Below are positions 24,867-35,540 of a DNA stretch of 64,000 nucleotides, in pieces (the first letter of the stretch is position 1; every line of letters starts with the position of its first letter). The stretch covers positions 434,001-498,000 of the forward strand of contig CATQHW010000003.1 in NCBI GenBank assembly GCA_958296075.1, written 5' to 3'. Made by a program: the position numbers and the translations under genes. Under the pieces are notes generated by a model that ran no database searches, had not been told where the DNA came from, and worked only from the letters and a program-made list of their open reading frames with translations. The stretch comes from an uncultured Spirochaetia bacterium (lineage in GTDB: Bacteria > Spirochaetota > Spirochaetia > SZUA-6 > Bin103).

Positions 24867-26578
24867 CCGGCGGGGCGCGGCCCGGCGGTCAGCGGGCGCT
24901 CGCCGGCGCTGCGGCGTTCTGCGCGGCGCTGCTGGCGCTCGGCTGCGCGGCCGCTACCGACGCCCGCTTCACCGCCGCCGACGGTCGCCGGAGCGCGCTG
25001 CGCGTCAGTTCCTTCGACGGCAGCCGCCACGCGCGGCTCGCGCCGGCCGAGGGGATCGCGGCGACCGGAATCCTGCACCCGCGCTCCGCCGTGACGGTCG
25101 GCTCCGGTCAGGCGCTCTACCTCCAGTACCGGTCGACCGTGGCGGAGGCGAGCGTGAGCGTGACGGCCGGCGACGGCGGTGAGATCGGCCGCTACCGGCT
25201 CGCGACCGGCGGGGACGTGCCGGTCCACCGCCAACTCCCGCTGCCGGCCGGTTCGCTGCGCGGATTTCGGCTGTGGACCGACGAGCCGGCCGGCACGCTC
25301 GACCTGACGGCGGCCGGCATCGCGCCGGCGCGCACCGGCGTAGCGCTGATCGACGGCGTGCTGCACGTCGGCGTCGACGCGCACCTGGCGCGCGGCACCA
25401 CGGCGGACGCCGGCGGCATCATCGATCTGGCGGTCCGCCTGCCGGCGACGCACGCCGTTCCGCAACCAGGCCGGGCGCTGATGGTGCGGTCGGCCTTCAC
25501 GCCGGCGGCCGCCGGCGGCGCCGGCGAGTTGCTGCTGTCGGTGTCGGACGGCGCCCCTGCCGCTGAGCGGCGGGCGACCGTCGCGGTGGCGCTGGCCGCC
25601 GGCGAACGGTCAGTCCACCTGCACGAGGCGGTGCTGGGATTCGTGCCGGTCGAGGTGGAGGCGCTCAGCCACGCCGGCGGTGCGGTCCGCTTTCTGCAGA
25701 TCGGCCGGACCGCCGCCGGCGCGGCGCCGCTGCCGGCCGATCTCGACACGATCCTGGCCTATCCGCAGAGCGCGTGGCGCGGCGCGGCGTGGGAGGTGTT
25801 CCGCTGGAACGCCCTCCCTGAGGTGCTGATCTTCGATACCGCGACCTACGCGATCCAGGAGGAGCTTTTTCGCCGTCTTGCCTACTACGTGGAGAAAGCC
25901 GGCTTCCGGGGCACGGTGTGGAGCGATCGGCAGCTCGACGGCCGCTACGGCTACAACGCCCACGACTACGCCGCCGCCGACCTGGCGCGGTTCTTCACGG
26001 CGGCCGGGCGGGCCGGCGTACCGCTCAATGAACGGGAGCTGTGGCTGCGCGACTTCCTGGCGGCGGAGCGGGTGATCCGCGCCGCCGGGCAGGGCGACCC
26101 GGCCGGCTGGCATGCCGGCGAGCGGGGCGGCGCGGTGCTGTCGATCAGCCGGGAGTCGTCCCCGGCTCAGCGCGGACTGCTCCTGCGGCACGAGGTCGCG
26201 CACGGCGTCTACTTCGTCCGCGCCGGCTACCGCGCGGAGATCGCCGCCCTGTGGCAGGAGATCGGCGACCCGGCGCGCCATGCGTGGCGCTCCTATCTGG
26301 CCGCCCTGGACTACGACACCGCCTGGGAGGACCTGGTGCGGAACGAGTTCCAGGCCTACCTGGCGCACAACGGCGAACGGACGCTCGGCTACTACTTCGG
26401 AACGCTGGCCCCGGCGCGTATCCGCCGCAAGCTACCGGCCGAGCAGCAGGCGCCCGCTTGGTTCGAGGCCGGCGCGGAGGCGATACGCGGCCAGCACCGG
26501 CGGGTCGACCGCGCCCTGCAGGCGGAAACCGGCATGCGGGCCGGCCGCATGGCTACCGTTTCGCTGCGCCTGGACTAG
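24857..26578 (+). CDS. lipoprotein with HExxH metallopeptidase-like motif
   Basis: 573 aa from GTG 24857, overlapping lplA by 10 nt. A lipoprotein signal sequence (FCAALLALGCAAATDARF) puts a lipidated Cys near residue 30. The first half is a beta-rich region with repeated Ala/Gly/Val strands; the second half is helical with YVEKAGFRGTVWSDRQLDGR and LLLRHEVAHGVYFVRAGYR. The HEVAH zinc motif and a downstream Glu-rich helix (EDLVRNEFQAYLAHNGE) fit a gluzincin-like peptidase. Substrate unknown; likely acts at the envelope. Its 3' end overlaps convergent ilvE by 26 bp. Confidence 0.72.
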   Translation: MPLTGGARPGGQRALAGAAAFCAALLALGCAAATDARFTAADGRRSALRVSSFDGSRHARLAPAEGIAATGILHPRSAVTVGSGQALYLQYRSTVAEASVSVTAGDGGEIGRYRLATGGDVPVHRQLPLPAGSLRGFRLWTDEPAGTLDLTAAGIAPARTGVALIDGVLHVGVDAHLARGTTADAGGIIDLAVRLPATHAVPQPGRALMVRSAFTPAAAGGAGELLLSVSDGAPAAERRATVAVALAAGERSVHLHEAVLGFVPVEVEALSHAGGAVRFLQIGRTAAGAAPLPADLDTILAYPQSAWRGAAWEVFRWNALPEVLIFDTATYAIQEELFRRLAYYVEKAGFRGTVWSDRQLDGRYGYNAHDYAAADLARFFTAAGRAGVPLNERELWLRDFLAAERVIRAAGQGDPAGWHAGERGGAVLSISRESSPAQRGLLLRHEVAHGVYFVRAGYRAEIAALWQEIGDPARHAWRSYLAALDYDTAWEDLVRNEFQAYLAHNGERTLGYYFGTLAPARIRRKLPAEQQAPAWFEAGAEAIRGQHRRVDRALQAETGMRAGRMATVSLRLD

Positions 26579-27689
26579 ACCGGCGCCCTGCGGTCAGGCC
26601 GCCACCCGGCGCCATCCAGCCGTGGCGGTCCGGCAGGCGCCCGAACTGGATGCCCTTGAGCTGCCGCAGGAAGTGCAGCGCGCGCGGGCCGATCTTCCCG
26701 TCCCCGAACGTCGCCGTCCGCCCTTCGTGCGTGAGCGATCCGAAGTGCGCCACCCCGGCGGCGGTGCCGGTGCCGAAGAACTCGACCGCGTCGTCGAGCA
26801 CCTCCTCCACCGGCAGGCGGCGCTCCTGGACCGTCATGCCTTGTTCCTCGGCCAGGGTCATCACCGACCGGCGCGTGATGCCCGGCAGGATGGTGTCGCC
26901 CAGGGAGGGCGTGACCAGGGTGTCATCCGACAGCACCGCGAACAGGTTGCAGGAGGAGCCTTCCTCCAGGTACCGGTGCTCGGCGGAATCGAGAAAGATC
27001 GCCTCCATGCAGCCGGCGGCCTCCGCCTCCTTCTTGGCCAGCGCGCTGATGACGTAGTTGCCGCTGCACTTGATCCAGCCGGTGCCTCCCGGCGTGGCGC
27101 GCACGCGCCGCGTGGTGGTGGTCGAAGCGTCGCCGTCCGGGCTGAAGTACGATCCGACCGTGGTGTTGATGATGATGACCCACGGACTGACCGACAGGTC
27201 GACGCCGATCCCCGACTCGGCGTAGGAGAACGGCCGGATGTAGACCGTGTCGGCGGTGACGAAGTCGGCCGCTTCCCACGCCGGATCGTAGGCGGGGGTG
27301 AAGCCGAGCGTCCGGTTCCGCTCGACGACCTGCTGGACGGCGCGGACGAAGGTGTCGGCGGGAAAGGACGGCATGATCAGCCCCTCCATCGAACGCGCCA
27401 TGCGCAGGCCGTTGTCGAAGGGGCGGAACAGCGACAGCGAGCCGTCCGGCTGCGGGAAGGCCTTGAGGCCCTCGAAGCAGGCCAGCCCGTACTGGGTCGT
27501 GAAGTTGATCAGGGGGAGCTGCTCGAACCGGTTGCGCTCCAGGTAGAGCCGTTCGCGCTCTTCGTCCGGCAGCGCGGCCTCGGCCTCCGCGCTGAGATGC
27601 CGCTGTTTGGCAAACTCCTCGCGCCACGTCCCGTCGAACTTGGCGCTGTATACCCAGGGGTAGATCGCCAACGTAAAGCTCTTTGCCAT
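26553..27689 (-). CDS. ilvE: branched-chain amino acid aminotransferase
   Basis: 378 aa from ATG 27689 (MAKSFTLAIYPWVYSAKFDG); the ORF extends further but that stretch covers a promoter and tRNA-His. Class IV PLP fold: INFTTQYGLACFEGLKAFPQ, FRPFDNGLRMARSM, VYIRPFSYAES, the PLP-lysine region WIKCSGNYVISALAKK, YLEEGSSCNLFAV and DTILPGITRRSVM. The length fits the longer BcaT family. It catalyses the last step of Ile, Leu and Val synthesis, complementing ilvC in this window. Confidence 0.95.
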   Translation of the reverse strand: MAKSFTLAIYPWVYSAKFDGTWREEFAKQRHLSAEAEAALPDEERERLYLERNRFEQLPLINFTTQYGLACFEGLKAFPQPDGSLSLFRPFDNGLRMARSMEGLIMPSFPADTFVRAVQQVVERNRTLGFTPAYDPAWEAADFVTADTVYIRPFSYAESGIGVDLSVSPWVIIINTTVGSYFSPDGDASTTTTRRVRATPGGTGWIKCSGNYVISALAKKEAEAAGCMEAIFLDSAEHRYLEEGSSCNLFAVLSDDTLVTPSLGDTILPGITRRSVMTLAEEQGMTVQERRLPVEEVLDDAVEFFGTGTAAGVAHFGSLTHEGRTATFGDGKIGPRALHFLRQLKGIQFGRLPDRHGWMAPGGGLTAGRRSSPGAAKR

Positions 27690-27721
27690 GGCCGGCGATT
27701 CTACACCGGGCGCGGTCCGGC

Positions 27722-27750
27722 TTGACAACGGCGCGGGCAGCGGTGAAACT
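27722..27750 (+). promoter_or_regulatory. promoter of the tRNA cluster
   Basis: TTGACA at 27722-27727 is a perfect -35 box; 16-17 nt downstream lies tgaaact, a weak -10. The start would be about 10-15 bp before tRNA-His. The perfect -35 is rare in this GC-rich window. Confidence 0.5.
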
Positions 27751-27768
27751 GTCGTTTCCACGACCGAC

Positions 27769-27842
27769 GGTGGGTGTAGTTCAATCGGTAGAGCGCCAGA
27801 CTGTGGATCTGGATGTTGTGGGTTCAAGCCCCATCACCCACC
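27769..27842 (+). tRNA. tRNA-His(GTG)
   Basis: Acceptor gtgggtg/cacccac with the extra G at 27769 opposite C 27842, as required for tRNA-His. Anticodon stem ccaga/tctgg with loop ctgtgga (GTG). Confidence 0.93.
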
Positions 27843-27857
27843 CGACGCTCCACGGCT

Positions 27858-27931
27858 GCGCCCGTAGCTCAGTTGGATAGAGCGACGGACTTCGAATCCG
27901 TAGGTCGCAGGTTCGAGTCCTGCCGGGCGTG
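27858..27931 (+). tRNA. tRNA-Arg(TCG)
   Basis: Acceptor gcgcccg/cgggcgt, anticodon stem acgga/tccgt with loop cttcgaa (TCG), T-arm caggttcgagtcctg. Confidence 0.92.
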
Positions 27932-27936
27932 GGAGC

Positions 27937-28009
27937 GGGCCGTTAGCTCAGTTGGCAGAGCAGCAGACTCTTAATCTGCGGGTCGAAGGTTCGAGTCCTT
28001 CACGGCTCA
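27937..28009 (+). tRNA. tRNA-Lys(CTT)
   Basis: Acceptor gggccgt/acggctc (one G-T pair), anticodon stem gcaga/tctgc with loop ctcttaa (CTT), T-arm aaggttcgagtcctt. Confidence 0.92.
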
Positions 28010-28087
28010 GGCGATTCGTCGTCTCCGCCCTTGAACGCGAGGCGCCGCTTGCGGTACACTGTGCACAGGCATACGGAGGAGATGCCC

Positions 28088-28169
28088 GCGAGAGTGGTGG
28101 AACCGGCAGACACGCCAGACTTAGGATCTGGTGCCGCAAGGCATGAGGGTTCGAGTCCCTTCTCTCGCA
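28088..28169 (+). tRNA. tRNA-Leu(TAG)
   Basis: Type II tRNA with a long variable arm (tgccgcaaggca). Acceptor gcgagag/ctctcgc, anticodon stem ccaga/tctgg with loop cttagga (TAG). Confidence 0.93.
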
Positions 28170-28179
28170 CGTGTTCGAC

Positions 28180-28251
28180 GCGGGAATAGCTCAGAGGTAG
28201 AGCTCCACCTTGCCAAGGTGGAAGTCGCGGGTTCAAATCCCGTTTCCCGCT
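28180..28251 (+). tRNA. tRNA-Gly(GCC)
   Basis: Acceptor gcgggaa/ttcccgc, anticodon stem ccacc/ggtgg with loop ttgccaa (GCC), T-arm cgggttcaaatcccg. Last tRNA of the cluster, followed by a GC hairpin at about 28262-28286 and then tig. Confidence 0.93.
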
Positions 28252-28320
28252 ACGCTCTGACGGCGGCGGCGCGCTGAGCCGCCGCCCGCTCGGCCGCAGG
28301 CCCACTACCCGGACTGACGC

Positions 28321-29670
28321 GTGATAGAGAACCAGGAAGAGCACCTTCAGGAGAACGCCGAAGTCCGGCTGTCGGTCACGGTCGCGGCGCCTGCGGTGCA
28401 ACGCACGTACGACGCCACCGTCGCCCGGCACTGCCGCACCGTCCGCATCAAGGGCTTTCGCAAGGGCCGGGTGCCGCGTGACGTCCTGATCCGCAAGGCG
28501 GGCGACGCGATGCTGGCGGAGACTACCGAGACGATCATCGGCGAAGCGGCCCAGCAGGCGCTGGAGACGGCCGAACATCCGCCGATCCGCTCTTCGCGCC
28601 CGCGCGCGGAGCCCGCAGAGCCGCTGGCGCTCGGCTCGCCGTTCCGGTTCGATCTGTTCTACGACACCAAGCCGGAGGTGAGTCTGGGTGTTCACCGGGG
28701 GGTGCCGGTGACGCGGCTCCGCTTTCGCGTCGACGAAGCCGACTTGGCGCGCGAGCTCGACACGGTCCGCGAGCAGAACGCCGTGGTCGTGGAGAAGCAG
28801 TCCGACGTGGTCGAAGCCGGCGACGTGGTGGAGATCGACTACGTCGAGGTCGACGGCGGCCGGCCGGTCGCCTCGACGCGGCGGGACGGGTTCGTGTTCG
28901 AGATCGGCACCGGCTACAACCTGCACCGCATCGACGACGATCTGATCGGCATGCGCGTGGACCAGGAGCGCGACATCGCCAAGACTTACCCCGGCGACTT
29001 CGAGGAAGCGTCGCTGGCCGGCCGGTCGCTGGTCCTGCGCGTCCGCGTGCGCCGCCTGCGGGAGAAGCAGTTGCCGGACCTGGACGACGAGCTGGCGCAG
29101 GATGTCAGCGATCGCTTCGAGACCCTGGAAGACCTGAAGGCGGACATACGCGAGCGCCTGCTCCGCAACGGCGGCCGGATCGTCCGCGAGCGGCTGATCT
29201 CCGCGATCATGACCGCCATCGAGGAGGGTTCGGTGGTCCCCCTGCCGCGATCGCTGGTCGACGCCGGCCTGGCGGCCCAGTGGGAGTCGATGGTGTCGCG
29301 CTACGGCGGCAGCGAGCGCCGCGTGGACGTCGAGCTGCAGCGGTCCGGGGCCGACCGCGCGACGCTGATCGAGCAATGGCGCCCGGCCGCCGAGCGGCGC
29401 ACGCGCCTGACGTTGATCGCCGACCGGCTGGCGGACGCCGAAGGCATCGAAGTCGGCGACGACGAGGTCGATCGGGAGCTCGAGCGCGTTGCGTACGCGC
29501 GCTCCATGGAGGTCGAGCAGGTGCGGGAGGCCTACGAGCGCAACGACATGCTGCCGTCGCTGCGCGCCGAGCTCCGCAACGAGAAGCTCTACGACCGTCT
29601 GATCGGGCTGGCCGCGGTCAGGGACGGCGACGAGCTCTCTTATATGGACTTGGTATCGGGAAAGGGCTAA
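28321..29670 (+). CDS. tig: trigger factor
   Basis: 449 aa from GTG 28321. The ribosome-binding tail carries the signature [15 protein letters not shown] PPIase (FKBP-like) domain follows (about 155-240, from [15 protein letters not shown]), though its usual aromatic active-site residues look reduced. A long C-terminal chaperone domain begins near [20 protein letters not shown]. It shields nascent chains at the ribosome exit. First gene of the conserved tig-clpP-clpX order. Confidence 0.95.
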   Translation: MIENQEEHLQENAEVRLSVTVAAPAVQRTYDATVARHCRTVRIKGFRKGRVPRDVLIRKAGDAMLAETTETIIGEAAQQALETAEHPPIRSSRPRAEPAEPLALGSPFRFDLFYDTKPEVSLGVHRGVPVTRLRFRVDEADLARELDTVREQNAVVVEKQSDVVEAGDVVEIDYVEVDGGRPVASTRRDGFVFEIGTGYNLHRIDDDLIGMRVDQERDIAKTYPGDFEEASLAGRSLVLRVRVRRLREKQLPDLDDELAQDVSDRFETLEDLKADIRERLLRNGGRIVRERLISAIMTAIEEGSVVPLPRSLVDAGLAAQWESMVSRYGGSERRVDVELQRSGADRATLIEQWRPAAERRTRLTLIADRLADAEGIEVGDDEVDRELERVAYARSMEVEQVREAYERNDMLPSLRAELRNEKLYDRLIGLAAVRDGDELSYMDLVSGKG

Positions 29671-29734
29671 CTTTGATGCGGCGCCGCCGGGAGCCTGCGG
29701 GGCCGTATCAACCTGCCATGGACGAACCACCCGC

Positions 29735-30332
29735 ATGAACGAACAGCTCAACGCGCTCGTGCCGATCGTCATCGAACAGACCGGGCGTGGCGAACGCTCC
29801 TACGACATCTACTCGCGGCTGCTCAAGGATCGCATCGTCTTCATCGACGGCGAGATATACGACATCACCGCCGACCTGGTGGTGGCGCAGCTCCTGTTCC
29901 TGGAGTCACAGGACCCGGAGAAGGACATCCACGTCTACATCAACTCGCCCGGCGGAATGGTGACCGCCGGGCTGGCGATCTACGACACGCTCCGCTACAT
30001 CAGCGCGGACGTGCAGACGATCTGCCTGGGTCAGGCGGCGTCGATGGGCGCCCTGCTGCTGGCGGCCGGCACCAAGGGCAAGCGGACCGCTCTGCCGTCC
30101 GCCCGGCTGCTGATCCACCAGCCGTGGGGCGGCGTTTCCGGGCAGGCGGCCGACATCGGCATTCAGGCGCGGGAGCTGGTCCGCCTGAAGCGCCTCATCA
30201 TCAGCTACTTCGCGGAATGCACCGGCAAGGACGAGAGCGTCGTTGCCCACGATCTGGAACGGGACTACTATATGTCGTCGCACGAGGCTGCAGAGTACGG
30301 CCTGATCGACAAGGTCCTCACGAGGCGCGCTG

Positions 30333-30355
<23 letters not shown>
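29735..30355 (+). CDS. clpP: ATP-dependent Clp protease proteolytic subunit
   Basis: 206 aa. Catalytic triad Ser103 ([12 protein letters not shown]), His128 (LLIHQPWGG) and Asp177 ([15 protein letters not shown]). [19 protein letters not shown] is conserved. Forms the barrel degraded into by ClpX. Overlaps clpX by 23 nt, so the two are translated as a pair. Confidence 0.97.
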
Positions 30356-31580
<1,225 letters not shown>

Positions 31581-31584
31581 AGCC

Positions 31585-32172
31585 ATGCTGCGCCCTGCTG
31601 ACGTCTGGACCATGGCCCGCGCGCCCGAGGGGCCGGCGGTGCTGATCCGGCCGACCGGAGCGAACGTGGCGGTGCCGATCTACGTCGACGGCTGCATCGC
31701 TCAGTCGATCTACATCGCCCTGCGCGGCGAACGGCAGAGCCGGCCGCTGACGCACGACCTGTTCCTGCAGACGCTGGCCGCGCTGCAGGTCTCCGTGGAG
31801 CGCGTCGAGATCACGGAGATCAAGAACGTCGGCGGCAACGGCACCTTCTTCTCGCGCCTGGTGCTGCTGCAGGACGGCCGGGAGGTGGAGGTCGACTCGC
31901 GCACGTCGGACGCCATCGCCATCGCGCTGCGCGCCAAGTGTCCGATCTTCATCGATGAGGACGTGGTCGATCAGGCGGCCATCCCGGTATCGAACGTGGA
32001 GGGCGGCGAGGCGGCGGACGGCGGGGAGGACGCCGACGATGATGAGGGCGGCGGCGAAGGCGACCTGGTCGGAAAGCTCAAGCAGGAACTGGCGTCCGCC
32101 GTCCGCGAAGAGAACTATGAGGAAGCGGCGCGGTTGCGCGACCGCATCACCGAGCTGGAGGGCTCCTCGTAG
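31585..32172 (+). CDS. bifunctional nuclease (DUF151) with UVR motif
   Basis: 195 aa, four bases after clpX. Residues about 20-130 form the BFN/DUF151 domain (PIYVDGCIAQSIYIALRG, LTHDLFLQTLAAL, EVDSRTSDAIAIALRAKCPI). An acidic linker (GGEDADDDEGGGEGD) leads to a C-terminal UVR motif (KLKQELASAVREENYEEAAR), which in UvrB and Clp-associated proteins mediates protein contact. Its position behind clpPX suggests a protease adaptor or a nuclease coupled to stress response. Biochemical activity is not shown by the sequence. Confidence 0.88.
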   Translation: MLRPADVWTMARAPEGPAVLIRPTGANVAVPIYVDGCIAQSIYIALRGERQSRPLTHDLFLQTLAALQVSVERVEITEIKNVGGNGTFFSRLVLLQDGREVEVDSRTSDAIAIALRAKCPIFIDEDVVDQAAIPVSNVEGGEAADGGEDADDDEGGGEGDLVGKLKQELASAVREENYEEAARLRDRITELEGSS

Positions 32173-32199
32173 CGGACCCGCGCGTCCCGGGCCGGTCTA

Positions 32200-33162
32200 T
32201 CAGGCGGTCTTGGGCTTGACCTCTTCGTCGCCCTTCTGCTTGACGTTTGCCAGCCGCTCTTCGATCAGCTTCTCGACGTCGCCCTTGTCCCTGCCCAGGG
32301 AGTACGAAACCTCGTCAACCATCAGCCGCAACGCGTTGTCGAAGAGCTTGCGCTCCAGGATTGGCAGTTCCTTGATGCGGCTGCGGTACGAGAGCGATCG
32401 CACGACGGCGGCGATGTCGTTGACCGCTCCCCGCTTCAGCAGGTCGAGGTTCATCTGGTAACGCATCTTCCAGTCGGTGGGGATCGGGTCGAAGTCCTCG
32501 GCGATCAGCCGCAGGGCGCGCTCCGCCTTGCGCTTGCTGACGATGGCGCGGACGCCCAGGTCGTCCGCCTTGTCCACGGGGATCATGATCGTCATGTCGG
32601 AGACTTCCAGATAGACGACGTAGTAGAGGGTCGGCTTGCTCCGGAACTCCCGCTCCTCCAGCCGCTCGACCCGGCCGACGCCCTGCAGCGGGTAGACGAT
32701 CTGCTGGCCGACGGCGTACCGGGTCCGGGAGCGCGTCTTGCGCCGGGGCCCGCGAGCCGCAGCGGTCGTGGACGCCGGCGCCTTGTCCGCTTTGGCGGCC
32801 TTGTCCGCTTTGGCGGTGGCCGCCGGGGCGGCGCCGGCGGTGCCGTTCGCGCCGTTGGCCGAGCCGCCCGGCGGCGGCGCGTCCCCGGAGTCGACGGTCG
32901 CACCGGCCGCGGCCGCGGCGCCGCCGGCCTTGGCGGTCGAGCGCTTCGCACTGCGGCTTCCGCCGGATTTCCGCTTGGCGGGCTGGGGTTTCCCGGTTTG
33001 GGATTTCTCGCGTTGGGGTTCCGCTGGCCGGTGTCCCTCTGCCGGTGGTTCCGCCGGCTTCGGTTCGGCTGCCTCCGGTTGCGCGGCTGCGGCCGGCTGC
33101 GTCGATTCCGTTGTCCCGGTAGACTGGGGCGCGTCCTCACTGGGAGACGCGGCTGACCTCAT
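32200..33162 (-). CDS. CarD-family transcriptional regulator with long disordered N-terminus
   Basis: 320 aa starting MRSAASPSEDAP at 33162; the same frame is open much further upstream but overlaps other genes. Residues 1 to about 155 are low-complexity (Pro/Ala/Glu, then Lys/Arg with repeated AAKADKA units), AT-hook-like in character. The C-terminal 165 residues form the CarD/RNA-polymerase-interacting domain: YAVGQQIVYPLQGVGRVERL, YYVVYLEVSDMTIMIPVDKA and a helical part. It binds RNA polymerase beta and stabilises open complexes. A basic tail also occurs in some spirochaete and myxobacterial CarD-type proteins. Confidence 0.88.
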   Translation of the reverse strand: MRSAASPSEDAPQSTGTTESTQPAAAAQPEAAEPKPAEPPAEGHRPAEPQREKSQTGKPQPAKRKSGGSRSAKRSTAKAGGAAAAAGATVDSGDAPPPGGSANGANGTAGAAPAATAKADKAAKADKAPASTTAAARGPRRKTRSRTRYAVGQQIVYPLQGVGRVERLEEREFRSKPTLYYVVYLEVSDMTIMIPVDKADDLGVRAIVSKRKAERALRLIAEDFDPIPTDWKMRYQMNLDLLKRGAVNDIAAVVRSLSYRSRIKELPILERKLFDNALRLMVDEVSYSLGRDKGDVEKLIEERLANVKQKGDEEVKPKTA

Positions 33163-33210
33163 GTACGAAGTATCGCACAGACCCCGCTCCGGGTCAAAGC
33201 CGACCGGCCC

Positions 33211-34008
33211 ATGATCGTCCCGGAACGGTCCGGCAGCCGGCTGATGCGGGCGCTCAGCATCGCCGGATACCCGGCGCTGTTCGCGGCGATGGCGGCGATC
33301 GTCATTGTCTACTGGGGCCCGATATGGGGCTTGGTGCGCGACCAGGAGGCGCTGCGCGCCTGGGTGGACGGCTACGGCGTCGCCGCCCCCGCCGCGTTCG
33401 TGGCTATCCAGGTGCTGCAGGTGGTGATCTTCGTGATCCCGGGCGAGGTGCCGCAGGTGGCGGCGGGGTACCTGTTCGGCATCCCGCTCGGCATCGTCCT
33501 CACGCTGGCCGGCGCCGCGCTCGGCTCTGCGATCGGCTTCCTGCTGTCGCGCGCGCTGGGCCGGCCGTTCCTGCACGCGATCGTGTCGGAGTCGCGCAGC
33601 CGGCAGGTGGAGGAGTTGATCGCATCGCCGCGCGGCGTGGCGACCCTGTTCCTGCTCTACCTTATCCCCGGCATTCCCAAGGACGTCCTGTGCTACGTGG
33701 CCGGTATCGGCCCGATCCGCCTGGGGGTCTACCTGCTGGCCAGCACCGCCGGGCGCCTGCCGGGCGTGGCGGTGAGCGTGGTGCTCGGCGAAGCGCTGGC
33801 CGAGCGGCAGTGGACGGCGGTGGGGATCGCCTTCGGCGTCGCCGTGGTGCTGTTCGCGGTCGGTTTCCTGCTGCGCCGGCGTCTGCTCGACCTGCTGCAG
33901 CGCTTCGCGACGCGCGATCAGCCGCGGCGGGCGGGCGATCAGCCGGGCGCCGGCTCCGGCACGGCGGCGACCCCGGCCGGCAGGTCTCCCCGCCGGAAGC
34001 CCAGATAG
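33211..34008 (+). CDS. TVP38/TMEM64 (DedA-like) membrane protein
   Basis: 265 aa, about six membrane segments. The SNARE-associated/VTT domain is marked by FVIPGEVPQVAAGYLFGIPL, GSAIGFLLSRALGRPF and LIPGIPKDVLCYVAGIGPIR. VTT proteins act as lipid scramblases or in membrane homeostasis. The tail after residue 225 is basic and disordered. Divergent from carD; its 3' end overlaps the convergent binding protein gene by 70 bp. Confidence 0.85.
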   Translation: MIVPERSGSRLMRALSIAGYPALFAAMAAIVIVYWGPIWGLVRDQEALRAWVDGYGVAAPAAFVAIQVLQVVIFVIPGEVPQVAAGYLFGIPLGIVLTLAGAALGSAIGFLLSRALGRPFLHAIVSESRSRQVEELIASPRGVATLFLLYLIPGIPKDVLCYVAGIGPIRLGVYLLASTAGRLPGVAVSVVLGEALAERQWTAVGIAFGVAVVLFAVGFLLRRRLLDLLQRFATRDQPRRAGDQPGAGSGTAATPAGRSPRRKPR

Positions 34009-35540
34009 CGGAAGGGGTGGATGTCGAGCAGGTTGGGTGTCCAGCCGGCGATCCGTTGCAGGTCGATGAGCGAAAAGGTGGTCAGGTGGGTCACCGGCAG
34101 TATGACCGCGTCCTGCAGCAGCAACGTCTCGGCCTCTGCGAGCAGTCGCAGGCGGTCCAGGCCCGTCGCCCCCAGCGCCCGATCGATCGTCCGGTCGTAG
34201 TCGCGGGAGGCGTATCCGGCGTCGTTGAGGTTGCTCGCGCTGGTCCACATCTGCAGAAAGGTGATCGGATCGGCGAAGTCGCCGATCCAACTGCTGATCG
34301 TCAGGGTGAACGCGCCGGCCTTGATCTCCGCCAGGTAGTCGTCGTAGTCCCGCACGTGCGCGACGGTGACGTCGACGGCCAGACCGGTCTCCCAAGCGTC
34401 CTCGAGGAGCTTGGCCAACTCTACCACAGACGCGGACCCGACCGTGATGACGATCGGCGGCAGGCCGGCTCCGCCGGCAAAGCCGGCCTGTTCGAGCAGG
34501 CGCTCGGCGGCGCGCAGATCCTCGGCCGTGATGCCTTCCACCGCCGGGTAGTCCGCCATGCGCGGCACCAGCACGCTGGTCGGGAACCTCGTCCGCTCCG
34601 GGCTGCGCACCGTCTCCCAGGGGACCATCAGGGCCAGCGCCCGGCGCACGCGCACGTCGTCGTACGGCGGGTCGCTCGCCTTGAAGACGAAGTAGGTGGT
34701 GCCGAACAGCGGGTTGGCGACGACGAAGGGGGCGAGCTGTTCGTTGTCCTCGACGTACTTGGCCCAGTGAACGTCGCCGGCCATGAAGCCGGCGGCGATG
34801 GCGCGCGGGTCGTCGAAGAAGCGGATGCGGACGCGGTCCAGGTCGACCGTCGACCGCGCCCAGTAGCGCGGATTGCGCTCGAAGACCATCTCCCCGGTCT
34901 GCCACTCGGCCAGCCAGAACGGGCCGTTGCCGATGATCGGCGCCTGCCGCTCCCACCCGACCTGCGCGCGGTAGACGGGGTAGACCGGGGCGAAGGCGTG
35001 GTGCGCCAGCGTGCTCAGGAAGTGCTCGGCCGGCCGCTCCAACACCACCTCCAACTCGCCGGGCGAGATCGCGCGGATGCCGACCTGCGCCGCGTCGCCG
35101 ATGATCCCGGCGCGGTAGTCGGCGACGCCGCGAATCACGTCGAACAGCAGCGAGTATTCCGCCTGTTCGCCGGGATCGATGATACGCAGCCACGAAGCCC
35201 GGAAGTCCTCCGCCACTACGCGCGTGCCGTCGGAGAAGCGCGCGTTGTCGCGCAGGAGGAACCGGTAGCGAAGGCCGTCGTCGGAGACGTGCCAGGTGTG
35301 CGCCACGCCGGGTACCGGCTCCAGGCTGGCCGGGTGGTAGGAGACCAGACCCTCCGACAGCGCCGTGAAGAGCTGCGCTTCGGTAGCCGAAAAGGCGTGC
35401 AGTGGGTCCAGGGCGACCGACAGCCCACCGTAGTAGGCGACGGTCAGCTCGCGCGCGGCCGCCTCGTCGGCGCGCGCGGGGGCGGCAGCGGTCAGCACGG
35501 CGGCGGCTGACAGGGCCGCGGCGGCCCTCCTGCGGCCCAT
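33939..35540 (-). CDS. peptide/oligopeptide ABC transporter substrate-binding protein
   Basis: 533 aa from ATG 35540, which shares one base with the rhomboid stop. Signal peptide MGRRRAAAALSAAAVLTA with cleavage near APARADE. SBP family 5 (DppA/OppA) features: LDPLHAFSATEAQLFTALSE, GVAHTWHVSDDGLRYRFLLR, DGTRVVAEDFRASWLRIIDP, then the C-terminal lobe. No permease or ATPase genes accompany it, so it may serve a transporter elsewhere. Confidence 0.9.
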   Translation of the reverse strand: MGRRRAAAALSAAAVLTAAAPARADEAAARELTVAYYGGLSVALDPLHAFSATEAQLFTALSEGLVSYHPASLEPVPGVAHTWHVSDDGLRYRFLLRDNARFSDGTRVVAEDFRASWLRIIDPGEQAEYSLLFDVIRGVADYRAGIIGDAAQVGIRAISPGELEVVLERPAEHFLSTLAHHAFAPVYPVYRAQVGWERQAPIIGNGPFWLAEWQTGEMVFERNPRYWARSTVDLDRVRIRFFDDPRAIAAGFMAGDVHWAKYVEDNEQLAPFVVANPLFGTTYFVFKASDPPYDDVRVRRALALMVPWETVRSPERTRFPTSVLVPRMADYPAVEGITAEDLRAAERLLEQAGFAGGAGLPPIVITVGSASVVELAKLLEDAWETGLAVDVTVAHVRDYDDYLAEIKAGAFTLTISSWIGDFADPITFLQMWTSASNLNDAGYASRDYDRTIDRALGATGLDRLRLLAEAETLLLQDAVILPVTHLTTFSLIDLQRIAGWTPNLLDIHPFRYLGFRRGDLPAGVAAVPEPAPG

